Assembly: GCF_037126285.1 (NCBI RefSeq)
Contig: NZ_CP147012.1
Span: 744,001 to 808,000, forward strand
Direction: 5' to 3'
DNA from: Bernardetia sp. MNP-M8
GTDB taxonomy: Bacteria; Bacteroidota; Bacteroidia; Cytophagales; Bernardetiaceae
DNA length: 64,000 bases
This document shows, piece after piece, positions 7,781-15,224 of this stretch. Numbering within the stretch: the first letter of the stretch is position 1; each line of letters begins with the position of its first letter. Under the pieces are notes generated by a model. It was given only the letters and a program-made list of their open reading frames with translations. It was not told the origin of the DNA and made no database searches. The translations under genes and the position numbers were made by a program.

Positions 7781-9742
7781 ATGTATAATATTGAGGAACT
7801 CAACGTTCGCTTACTCTCCGAATTGCGTACTATCGCTACCGAAATGGGCTTGAAAAATCATAGCCGTTTACCCAAAAAAGACCTTATTTATAAAATCTTG
7901 GATCATCAAGCTAATAAAATAGAGGAAGATGAAGATAATGACAACAAACAAGAAGAAATAAAAACATCTTCTATATCTTCTAAAAAAGAAGCTATCTCTA
8001 CTGAAAAAACAGCAGTCAAAGAAGAAGAAAAAAAAGAGGTGGGTTACAAACTTCCTACATTTAGCTTCTTGAAAAAAGACAAGCAAGAAGATAGTGAGCC
8101 AAAAAGTGAGGCAAAAGAAGCTAAAAAAGATGTTACAGAAACAGCAACAGCTACCAAAACCTCTACTGATGATAAAGAAGAGAAAAAAGATGACGAGAAA
8201 AAAGATGATTCAATAGAACGAATCAGAGAAACTCTCCGTGAAAGAAAACGTGCAAATCTTATTGGTAAAAGCGAAAATAAAGACAGTAAAGATACTGCTG
8301 ATTCTACTTCTACGAAAGATTCTAAAGAAAGAACTGAAAGACGTTCAAGATTAGATGCTCGCAATGAAGAACGCAATGAGAGCGAGAATCTACGTCGTCG
8401 AAGCCGAGTAAACGTTAAAGAAACAGAAACAAAAGCACCTATTCAAAGAGCTTCTCAACGTTCTCAATCAGGTGAAGATGCTAATTCAAACCAAAGTAAT
8501 ACACAGTCTGAAAGAACAAGTCGCTCAAATGATAGAAAAGAACGTACAGACAAAACGAATGACCGAAATTCAGACAAAAAAGAACGAAATGAGCGTTCTT
8601 CCAACAAAAAATACAATATTCGTGAATTCGACGGTGTCGTAACAAGCGAAGGGGTTTTGGAAGTAATTTCTGATGGATATGGTTTTTTACGTTCTTCTGA
8701 TTATAACTATTTGGCTAGTCCTGATGATGTATATATCTCACCTTCTCAAATCAAACTTTTAGGACTCAAAACTGGCGATACTGTAAAAGGACAAATCCGT
8801 CCACCAAAAGATGGAGAAAAATATTTTGCTTTACTAAGAATTGAATCTGTAAACGGAAAAACTACTGAGCAAATTAGAGACAGAGTTTCTTTCGAACACC
8901 TAACTCCACTTTTTCCTCGTGAACGTTTAAACCTTTCTACAAAAGCAAATACGTATTCAACTAGAATGTTGGATTTATTTGCTCCAATAGGAAAAGGACA
9001 GCGTGGAATGATTGTAGCCCAGCCAAAGACAGGTAAAACTGTTCTTTTGAAAGAAATTGCAAATGCTATTGCTGAAAATCATCCTGAATGTTACTTACTT
9101 GTACTTTTAATAGACGAACGTCCAGAGGAAGTAACTGATATGGAACGCAGTGTAAGAGGAGAAGTGGTTGCTTCTACCTTTGATGAGCAAGCAGACAGAC
9201 ACGTAAAAGTAGCAAATATGGTTTTGGAAAAAGCCAAACGCTTGGTAGAATGTGGACACGATGTAGTGATTCTTTTAGACTCAATTACTCGTTTGGCTCG
9301 TGCCTATAACACAACTGTTCCTTCTTCAGGAAAAATTCTTTCTGGTGGTGTTGATGCAAATGCACTCCACAAACCAAAACGCTTTTTTGGTGCTGCTCGT
9401 AATGTAGAAAATGGGGGTTCACTTACCATTATTGCAACAGCTCTTATTGATACAGGTTCGAAAATGGATGAAGTAATCTTTGAAGAGTTCAAAGGAACAG
9501 GTAACATGGAACTTCAACTTGATCGTAAACTTGCCAACAAACGAGTTTATCCTGCTATTGACATTCCTGCTTCTGGTACTCGTCGTGAAGATTTATTATT
9601 AGATAAAGAGACTTTACAACGTGTTTGGATTTTGCGTAGAATGATGAACGACATGCACTCTAACGAAGCAATGGATTATATGCTCAAACACATGAGAGGT
9701 ACAAAATCAAATGATGAATTTTTAGCTTCTATGGATAATTAA
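7781..9742 (+). CDS. rho: transcription termination factor Rho
   Basis: 653 residues against about 420 in E. coli Rho. It is an ATP-driven hexameric RNA translocase that ends transcription of untranslated RNA. Residues 1-45 form the Rho_N helical domain ([20 protein letters not shown]). Residues about 46-276 are a K/E/D/S/R-rich disordered insertion seen in Bacteroidota Rho. Residues about 277-360 are the cold-shock-like RNA-binding domain ([15 protein letters not shown]). The ATPase follows, with Walker A QPKTGKT at about 414, Walker B VVILLDS at about 494, Q-loop [20 protein letters not shown] and ASGTRRED near the end. The core is complete. It is monocistronic with its own terminator. Confidence 0.97.
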   Translation: MYNIEELNVRLLSELRTIATEMGLKNHSRLPKKDLIYKILDHQANKIEEDEDNDNKQEEIKTSSISSKKEAISTEKTAVKEEEKKEVGYKLPTFSFLKKDKQEDSEPKSEAKEAKKDVTETATATKTSTDDKEEKKDDEKKDDSIERIRETLRERKRANLIGKSENKDSKDTADSTSTKDSKERTERRSRLDARNEERNESENLRRRSRVNVKETETKAPIQRASQRSQSGEDANSNQSNTQSERTSRSNDRKERTDKTNDRNSDKKERNERSSNKKYNIREFDGVVTSEGVLEVISDGYGFLRSSDYNYLASPDDVYISPSQIKLLGLKTGDTVKGQIRPPKDGEKYFALLRIESVNGKTTEQIRDRVSFEHLTPLFPRERLNLSTKANTYSTRMLDLFAPIGKGQRGMIVAQPKTGKTVLLKEIANAIAENHPECYLLVLLIDERPEEVTDMERSVRGEVVASTFDEQADRHVKVANMVLEKAKRLVECGHDVVILLDSITRLARAYNTTVPSSGKILSGGVDANALHKPKRFFGAARNVENGGSLTIIATALIDTGSKMDEVIFEEFKGTGNMELQLDRKLANKRVYPAIDIPASGTRREDLLLDKETLQRVWILRRMMNDMHSNEAMDYMLKHMRGTKSNDEFLASMDN

Positions 9743-9766
9743 GAATTATTTTTATAAAAAATAAAG

Positions 9767-9808
9767 AAAAGCTATTTCTTCTTAATAAAGGAAATAGCTT
9801 TTTTTTTA
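9767..9808 (+). terminator. intrinsic terminator of rho
   Basis: Stem AAAGCTATTTC / GAAATAGCTTT with a loop of about 12 nt and a T-run, 25 bp after the rho stop. Confidence 0.85.
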
Positions 9809-9819
9809 CAAAAAATCAA

Positions 9820-9837
9820 ACTTACTTAGTAGTAAGT
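9820..9837. promoter_or_regulatory. TetR-family operator, copy 1
   Basis: ACTTACT-TAGT-AGTAAGT, a perfect 7-bp inverted repeat with a 4-bp centre, 190 bp upstream of the tetR-type gene. The same arms occur at 10738 and 11632. It is a likely autoregulatory site. Confidence 0.75.
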
Positions 9838-9959
9838 AAAACATTTTTTCATATATTGCGTTAGTAAAATCAAAGTCAATCATTTTCTTTGGCAATAAGA
9901 ATTTAGTAAATCACTAATTTTTACTTATTAATTAACTGATAATCAAACAATTAAACTAG

Positions 9960-9999
9960 TAATTTTTAATTAGCTTCACTGCTTTAGCAGGTCGTAATT
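9960..9999 (+). repeat. 40-bp dispersed repeat, copy 1
   Basis: Matches 15066-15105 at about 36 of 40 positions. It contains a small CTGCTTTAGCAG hairpin in an AT-rich frame. It lies between the first operator and the TetR start codon. Confidence 0.6.
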
Positions 10000-10026
10000 G
10001 TTTTTTATCTATTTCTACTATTTTTT

Positions 10027-10662
10027 ATGTCAGACATTACCATTGCCTCTCACTCTTATTCTTTTGATTACTTGGATCATAAATTAGAAAAACTTGATAC
10101 AAGAGAAAAAATAGTTTATTTGGGGGAAGCTCTTTTTCAACAGTTTGGTTATAATGGTTTTAGCTACAAACATATCTCTGAAAAATTGGGAATCAAAAAT
10201 GCAGCTATTCATTATCACTTTCCGTCAAAAGAAGATTTAGGAGTTGCCATAATTACACATTCAAGAAATAGACTAGAACGTTGGAAAGAAAAAATGGACA
10301 CCCTAGATATTTCTCCAACTGAAAAATTAGAACAATATATTGAGGGTATGTACGGTTGGCAAATAGAAAAAGGAAATCGTATTTGCTTAGTAGCAGCTAC
10401 AGGCACAGATTTTTTTTCTATTCCTGAAAAAATGCAGCAACAAGCACAATCATTAGGTTATTTTATAAGAAAAATTTATACAGAAATCTTAGAAGAAGGG
10501 CTAGAAAAAGGCGAATTTCAATTTGTAGGAGAAACAAAGTACCAAGCATTGAATATTCTATTGACCCTTCAAGGCTCACTCATGATAGCACGATTACATG
10601 GAAAAGAAGTCTATCAAATAGCAAAACAGCAAATTTTGGCAAATCTTCTTACAAAAAAATAA
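10027..10662 (+). CDS. TetR/AcrR-family transcriptional regulator
   Basis: 211 residues. The N-terminal helix-turn-helix is clear: EALFQQFGYNGFSYKHISEKLGI at about residues 36-58, followed by the recognition helix and the family signature AAIHYHFPSKEDL (about 59-71). The remaining 135 residues are the helical ligand-binding and dimerisation domain, different in each member. Perfect palindromes lie upstream of its own gene, upstream of the next gene and at the end of that gene, so it very probably represses itself and the hydrolase at 10772. The ligand is unknown. The neighbour suggests an acyl or ester compound. Confidence 0.92.
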   Translation: MSDITIASHSYSFDYLDHKLEKLDTREKIVYLGEALFQQFGYNGFSYKHISEKLGIKNAAIHYHFPSKEDLGVAIITHSRNRLERWKEKMDTLDISPTEKLEQYIEGMYGWQIEKGNRICLVAATGTDFFSIPEKMQQQAQSLGYFIRKIYTEILEEGLEKGEFQFVGETKYQALNILLTLQGSLMIARLHGKEVYQIAKQQILANLLTKK

Positions 10663-10737
10663 ATAGCTTTTCTTATTTATCAATTACAAAACTTTTATAA
10701 TCACTTTATTTTGTCTTAGATTAAATTTTTACAAACA

Positions 10738-10755
10738 ACTTACTTATTAGTAAGT
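10738..10755. promoter_or_regulatory. TetR-family operator, copy 2
   Basis: ACTTACT-TATT-AGTAAGT, 16 bp upstream of the hydrolase start codon, where a bound repressor would block initiation or early elongation. The surrounding 20 bp (10737-10756) are identical to 11631-11650. Confidence 0.8.
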
Positions 10756-10771
10756 ATAAATCTCAACATCT

Positions 10772-11644
10772 ATGAATATTATTTTGCAACAACTACTTAA
10801 GAAACCTTTTTTTGGTAATTTCTTTGTCAAAAACTGGAAAAATCCTTTATCAGAAACTCAGCAAAAACAATGGAAGGAAATTAGTTTTCTTAATCCAGAT
10901 GGTTTTGTTTTAAAAGGTTTATTTGCTGACGCATTGACTCAGAATTCAAAAGCAAGTCTTTTACTTGTTCCTCCAATGCTTAAATCATCAAAAGGTTATT
11001 TTTTGAGCAATAATACAGCACAAAAATTAAGAGAAAATGGATATAATATTTTTATAATTGATTTAAATGGTTTTGGAGAAAGTCAGAATGGAAGTTTTGA
11101 TTTTCCTGCTGATGTATTGGCAGCTTCACAAGTTTTAGAAGAACTTACACCTTCACTTCCTTTGGGTTATTTAGGTGTTTCACAAGGCGCAGCTTGGGGA
11201 ATTTGTGCATTAGCAAATCCTACTCATAACTTTCAAACAGCTATTTTTGAAGCTCCTCTTACTTCTTTGCCAGAGTTTTGGAAACATTACCCTTCTTCTG
11301 CAAGAATATTAAAATTTATGCAAACTGTTGCCCCAAATTTTGAAAATAAAGTTCGCCCAATAGATAAAGTATCACAAATTAAACACTTAAAAAATATGCT
11401 TTTGATATATGGCGATGAAGATATTCATACACCAGTAGAAATGGGAGAACGTTTAAAAGCAAAATCAAATATAGAGACTGAACTTTTGGTATTTAAAAAA
11501 GCAGCTCATTTAGAACCTATCAAGAAAAATCCTGAACTCTATTTTGATACAATTATTTCTCATTTTGATTCAATCTTTAAGACTTCAACTTCTGAAAAAG
11601 CAGATTTAGAATTATTTTTTATAGACAAAGAACTTACTTATTAG
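10772..11644 (+). CDS. alpha/beta hydrolase
   Basis: 290 residues with the complete catalytic triad of the alpha/beta-hydrolase fold: nucleophile elbow GVSQG with Ser137, an acid in YGDEDIHTP (Asp215 or Asp217), and the histidine of AAHLEP (His246). DLNGFGESQNG at about residue 95 and VPPMLKSSKG near residue 69 (oxyanion-hole region) also fit. There is no signal peptide, so it should act in the cytoplasm on an ester, lipid or acyl substrate. It follows the TetR gene by 109 bp and has an operator in front. The last four codons and the stop (ELTY-stop) lie inside a third operator copy. Confidence 0.88.
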   Translation: MNIILQQLLKKPFFGNFFVKNWKNPLSETQQKQWKEISFLNPDGFVLKGLFADALTQNSKASLLLVPPMLKSSKGYFLSNNTAQKLRENGYNIFIIDLNGFGESQNGSFDFPADVLAASQVLEELTPSLPLGYLGVSQGAAWGICALANPTHNFQTAIFEAPLTSLPEFWKHYPSSARILKFMQTVAPNFENKVRPIDKVSQIKHLKNMLLIYGDEDIHTPVEMGERLKAKSNIETELLVFKKAAHLEPIKKNPELYFDTIISHFDSIFKTSTSEKADLELFFIDKELTY

Positions 11645-11649
11645 TAAGT
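11632..11649. promoter_or_regulatory. TetR-family operator, copy 3, overlapping a stop codon
   Basis: ACTTACT-TATT-AGTAAGT, identical to copy 2, covering the last codons of the hydrolase gene, with the TAG stop at 11642-11644 formed by the centre of the palindrome. It may be an auxiliary site for DNA looping or roadblock, or the product of a duplication or insertion. Confidence 0.75.
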
Positions 11650-11669
11650 AACTCTAAGCATAGAAATTA

Positions 11670-11718
11670 AAAAACTCCTTATCCAAAATAGAATTGAATA
11701 AGGAGTTTTGTTTTTTTG
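11670..11718. terminator. intrinsic terminator between the hydrolase and tex
   Basis: Stem AAAACTCCTTAT / ATAAGGAGTTTT with a loop of about 15 nt and T-rich tails, between convergent genes. Confidence 0.85.
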
Positions 11719-11757
11719 AAAATTAAATTTTGCTCAGGCTAAAGCATAAACTACATT

Positions 11758-14220
11758 TTATTTACCAAATTTATTCTTGAGCGCAGCCAACATATCAGCC
11801 ATTGTTCCACCTGTTTCTTCTTGTGGTTTTTCTTTTGGCTTTTCCTGTCTTTTATTGAATGAATCAGCTTTTTTATAAGATGATTTTCTTACTGGACGTT
11901 CTGTACTTTTATTTTTTTCATTTTCTGATACTGAACTTCCTCTTGAGAATTTAGAATCATTTTTTCGGTCTGCACCAATTTTAGAATCTGTTTTTCTTTC
12001 TGATTTTCTTTCCATTTTGGAGTCAGAACGAGAAGATTTAGCTTCGCCTCCAACTGGATTTGCTCCAAAAGGATCAGATTTTAGACTTAACGCAATTCTT
12101 TTTCTGCTTAAATCTATATCCATAACTGTAGCTTCTACTTTCTGATGGACTTTTACAGCTTCTGTTGGGTGTTTGATAAATTTATCTGAAAGCTGACTAA
12201 TATGTGCCAGTCCGTCTTGATGAACTCCCACATCTATAAAAGCACCAAAATCTGTAATATTAGTTACAATGCCTGAAAGTTTCATTCCGACACGCAAATC
12301 TTCCATTTTTTCTACTCCTTCCACAAAAGAAAAGGCTTCAAACTGCTCACGAGGATCACGCCCTGGTTTGGCAAGTTCTGAAACAATATCTTCAAGCGTG
12401 GGAAGTCCGACTGTATCAGTAACATAATTTTTAAGATTGATTTGCTTACGAAGTTCTTCATTTTTGATAAGCTCTTCGACAGTTGTGTTCAAGTCTTTTG
12501 CCATTTTCTCCACAATTGGGTAGCTTTCTGGATGAACAGCACTTGCATCTAGTAAGTTTTTGGCATCACGAATACGAAGAAAACCTGCTGCTTGTTCGAA
12601 GGCTTTATCTCCCAAACGAGGCACTTTTTTGAGTTGCGCTCTACTTTTGAAAGCTCCATTTTCATTTCTGAATGTTACAATATTTTTGGCAAGAGAAGCT
12701 CCCAAACCAGAAACATAACTCAATAATTCTTTACTAGCTGTGTTTACTTCTACACCCACAGCATTTACACAACTCATAACTGTATCATCAAGGCTATTTT
12801 TGAGTTGTTTTTGGTCTACATCGTGCTGATACTGACCTACTCCAATAGATTTGGGATCAAGTTTTACCAATTCTGCCAACGGATCCATAAGTCTGCGACC
12901 AATAGAAACAGCACCACGAACTGTCAAGTCATAGTCTGCAAATTCTTCACGAGCAACTTCAGAAGCTGAATAAATTGATGCTCCACTTTCACTAACAACT
13001 ACAATTTGAATCTTTTTAGGCAGATTTGGAATTGCTTTTATAAAACGTTCTGTTTCTCTACTTGCTGTTCCGTTTCCAATTGCAATAGCTTCTATATTAT
13101 ATTTTTCTGCTAAAGCTAAAATTATATTTCCTGCTTTTACAGTATCTTTTTGAGGTTCATTTGGATATATGGCATCATGATAAAGCAGTTTTCCTTGTTT
13201 GTCCAAGACAACTAATTTACAGCCTGTTCTAAAACCAGGGTCTAAAGCTAATGTATTTTTTTGTCCTAGAGGAGCAGATAATAAAAGTTGTCTAAGATTT
13301 TCTGCAAAAATAGTAATGGCTTCTTCGTCTGCTCTGTGTTTGGAAAGCATACGAATTTCTGTTTCCATAGATGGTTTCAAAAGACGTTTGTAAGCATCTT
13401 TTACAGCCATTTGTACTTGTTCAGAAGATTTTGTGTTACTATGAACAAAATTATCTTCCAATAAAGTAATTGCTCGGTCTTCATTGGGTTGTAAATCTAA
13501 GAGCAAAATACCTTCTTTTTCGGCTCTTCGAAGTGCCAAAACACGATGAGAAGGAGCTTCTATTAATGGCTCTTCCCACTCAAAATAATCTCTATATTTT
13601 TCACCTTCTTTTTCTTTTCCTGTAATTACTCTAGCCGAAATTTTGCCTTCTTTTTCAAAAACTTGGCGCATTTTTGCACGAGTTTCTGCGTGTTCATTGA
13701 TGTGCTCAGCAATAATATCTCTTGCTCCTGCTAATGCTTCATCAAGTGTTTTTACACCTTTTTCTTCATCAATAAACTGTTTAGCAGTTCTTTCTAAATC
13801 CATTCTTCCTTGCTCCAAAATCTGTAAGGCTAAAGGCTCTAAACCTTTCTCCTTTGCCATAGAAGCACGAGTTTTACGTTTTGGTTTGTAAGGCAAATAC
13901 AAATCCTCTAAAGCAGAAAGTGTTTGGACAGCATTTATTTTTTCTTCTAATTCAGGAGTGAGTTTTTCTTGTTCACTAATCGATTTCAAGATTGCTTCAC
14001 GTCTTTTATCCAATTCACGAAGTTGTGAGAGTCTATCACGAATACTTGCTACCTGTACCTCATCAAGTGTACCTGTAACTTCTTTTCGATAGCGAGAAAT
14101 AAAAGGAACAGTTGCTCCTTCATCTAAAAGTTGTGCAGTTGCTTCTACTTGTTTGACACGCACACCAAGTTCGGCAGCGATTTGAACGATATGTTGAGCA
14201 TCTAAAAGAGCCTGATCCAT
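11758..14220 (-). CDS. tex: Tex-family RNA-binding protein (transcription accessory protein)
   Basis: 820 residues. The order is that of Tex: N-terminal helical Tex_N region (VPFISRYRKEVTGTLDEVQVA, residues about 34-54), a YqgF/RuvC-like domain beginning NTLALDPGFRTGCKLVVLD at about 325, helix-hairpin-helix repeats (GLGASLAKNIVTFRNENG; KKVPRLGDKAFEQAAGFLRI), and an S1 domain at about 645-715 (GIVTNITDFGAFIDVGVHQDGL). After the S1 domain comes a K/S/E-rich disordered tail of about 100 residues. Tex acts in nucleic-acid metabolism and transcription. The gene is convergent with the hydrolase and stands alone. Confidence 0.96.
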   Translation of the reverse strand: MDQALLDAQHIVQIAAELGVRVKQVEATAQLLDEGATVPFISRYRKEVTGTLDEVQVASIRDRLSQLRELDKRREAILKSISEQEKLTPELEEKINAVQTLSALEDLYLPYKPKRKTRASMAKEKGLEPLALQILEQGRMDLERTAKQFIDEEKGVKTLDEALAGARDIIAEHINEHAETRAKMRQVFEKEGKISARVITGKEKEGEKYRDYFEWEEPLIEAPSHRVLALRRAEKEGILLLDLQPNEDRAITLLEDNFVHSNTKSSEQVQMAVKDAYKRLLKPSMETEIRMLSKHRADEEAITIFAENLRQLLLSAPLGQKNTLALDPGFRTGCKLVVLDKQGKLLYHDAIYPNEPQKDTVKAGNIILALAEKYNIEAIAIGNGTASRETERFIKAIPNLPKKIQIVVVSESGASIYSASEVAREEFADYDLTVRGAVSIGRRLMDPLAELVKLDPKSIGVGQYQHDVDQKQLKNSLDDTVMSCVNAVGVEVNTASKELLSYVSGLGASLAKNIVTFRNENGAFKSRAQLKKVPRLGDKAFEQAAGFLRIRDAKNLLDASAVHPESYPIVEKMAKDLNTTVEELIKNEELRKQINLKNYVTDTVGLPTLEDIVSELAKPGRDPREQFEAFSFVEGVEKMEDLRVGMKLSGIVTNITDFGAFIDVGVHQDGLAHISQLSDKFIKHPTEAVKVHQKVEATVMDIDLSRKRIALSLKSDPFGANPVGGEAKSSRSDSKMERKSERKTDSKIGADRKNDSKFSRGSSVSENEKNKSTERPVRKSSYKKADSFNKRQEKPKEKPQEETGGTMADMLAALKNKFGK

Positions 14221-14284
14221 AGTCTTATCTTATTCTTATCTTATATAAATCGAAAAAATGAAAATAGTTTGCTTATTATGTAAG

Positions 14285-14292
14285 CAAAAATA
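14285..14292 (-). promoter_or_regulatory. possible -7 box for tex
   Basis: TATTTTTG on the minus strand fits TAnnTTTG, 65 bp upstream of the tex start. No good TTTG is found at the expected -33 distance. Confidence 0.35.
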
Positions 14293-14502
14293 CGAAAAAA
14301 TCATGAATTATTTTTATAAAAAGGCTCACATTATTTAAAACCACAACGTCTATATTTTTCATATTTTTTAAAAAAAAGTATGTGTCTTCTAGAAATGTAT
14401 AGTAGTATAATTTTATTATTTTTTGGATAAATTCTTTTAACTTAGTACGAGTTAAGTTCTACATATTGTTCATTTGTGAAAGCTAAACCATTGAGTAGAT
14501 TT

Positions 14503-15012
14503 ATGAAAAAACATACACCTTTTATTTTTGCTTTACTAATTTTGGTAAGCTGTAACTCTAAATCAGACAATAAACTAGAAAGTTTTGAAGTAGAAAGCAA
14601 AGAAAAACGTATCGAAATTTTATCAGAACAAATCAAAGAATACTCTAAAATTTTAGATACAGAGTATTCTCTTTTTAATACTAATGGTTTTGGAAATACA
14701 ATCGTTTTCATTCCTGCTGCTTCCTATTCTGATTATAAAATGGCTTTAAAAGTAGATGCAACTAATGTTGATAAATGGCTTGTCGGAATGTATCAAGCAG
14801 AAAATGAGAATGCAGAAGATTCAGTTTGGATAAATTCTATTTTGGATAATTTAGATCGTACAAGAAAACAAAATTGGGTAGAAAACATGGAAAAAAGCAA
14901 TCCCAAAAGATTCACTATATCAGCCACAAACGGACGAACTAAAGTGGCTATTGTTTATCAAAATGATACACTAAAAGATGCAATTATTTTTGAACGAATA
15001 ATTCAAGAGTAG
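14503..15012 (+). CDS. lipoprotein of unknown function
   Basis: 169 residues starting at MKKHTPFIF. A GTG 27 bp upstream in frame is possible but would put extra residues before a perfectly formed lipoprotein signal. The lipobox is LVSC. The mature protein is hydrophilic, with E/K-rich helices (KEKRIEILSEQIKEYSK) and a LDNLDRTRKQNWVENMEKSNPKRF segment. No family is recognised. It is preceded by about 280 bp of AT-rich DNA after the tex start. Confidence 0.65.
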   Translation: MKKHTPFIFALLILVSCNSKSDNKLESFEVESKEKRIEILSEQIKEYSKILDTEYSLFNTNGFGNTIVFIPAASYSDYKMALKVDATNVDKWLVGMYQAENENAEDSVWINSILDNLDRTRKQNWVENMEKSNPKRFTISATNGRTKVAIVYQNDTLKDAIIFERIIQE

Positions 15013-15065
15013 ATTTAAAATCAATTAGTTATGTCTGCAATTAGTCTGATTACTTTGGTAACTCT

Positions 15066-15105
15066 TAATTTTTAATTAGCTTCGCTGCTTTTACAGGTTG
15101 TAATT
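15066..15105 (+). repeat. 40-bp dispersed repeat, copy 2
   Basis: The partner of 9960-9999, followed by a further GTAATT-like unit. It lies in the 212-bp gap between a lipoprotein gene and the TonB receptor gene. Confidence 0.6.
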
Positions 15106-15181
15106 CGTAATTGCTGCCATCTTTATTTAGAATTATTCTAAAAAATGACTTCTGTCATTTTTTTTTATGCCTTCTGTGTCT

Positions 15182-15189
15182 TAATTTTG
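15182..15189 (+). promoter_or_regulatory. probable -7 box for the TonB-dependent receptor
   Basis: TAATTTTG fits TAnnTTTG, 35 bp before the start at 15225. The -33 position holds only a T-run. Confidence 0.45.
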
Positions 15190-15224
15190 CACAAAATGAG
15201 ATTGTCTATAATTAGTCTAAATAA

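Noticed and set aside
8044-8376. Serine/leucine-rich minus-strand ORF
   Set aside because: Shadow of the low-complexity K/E/D insertion of Rho; no independent start context or protein-like pattern.
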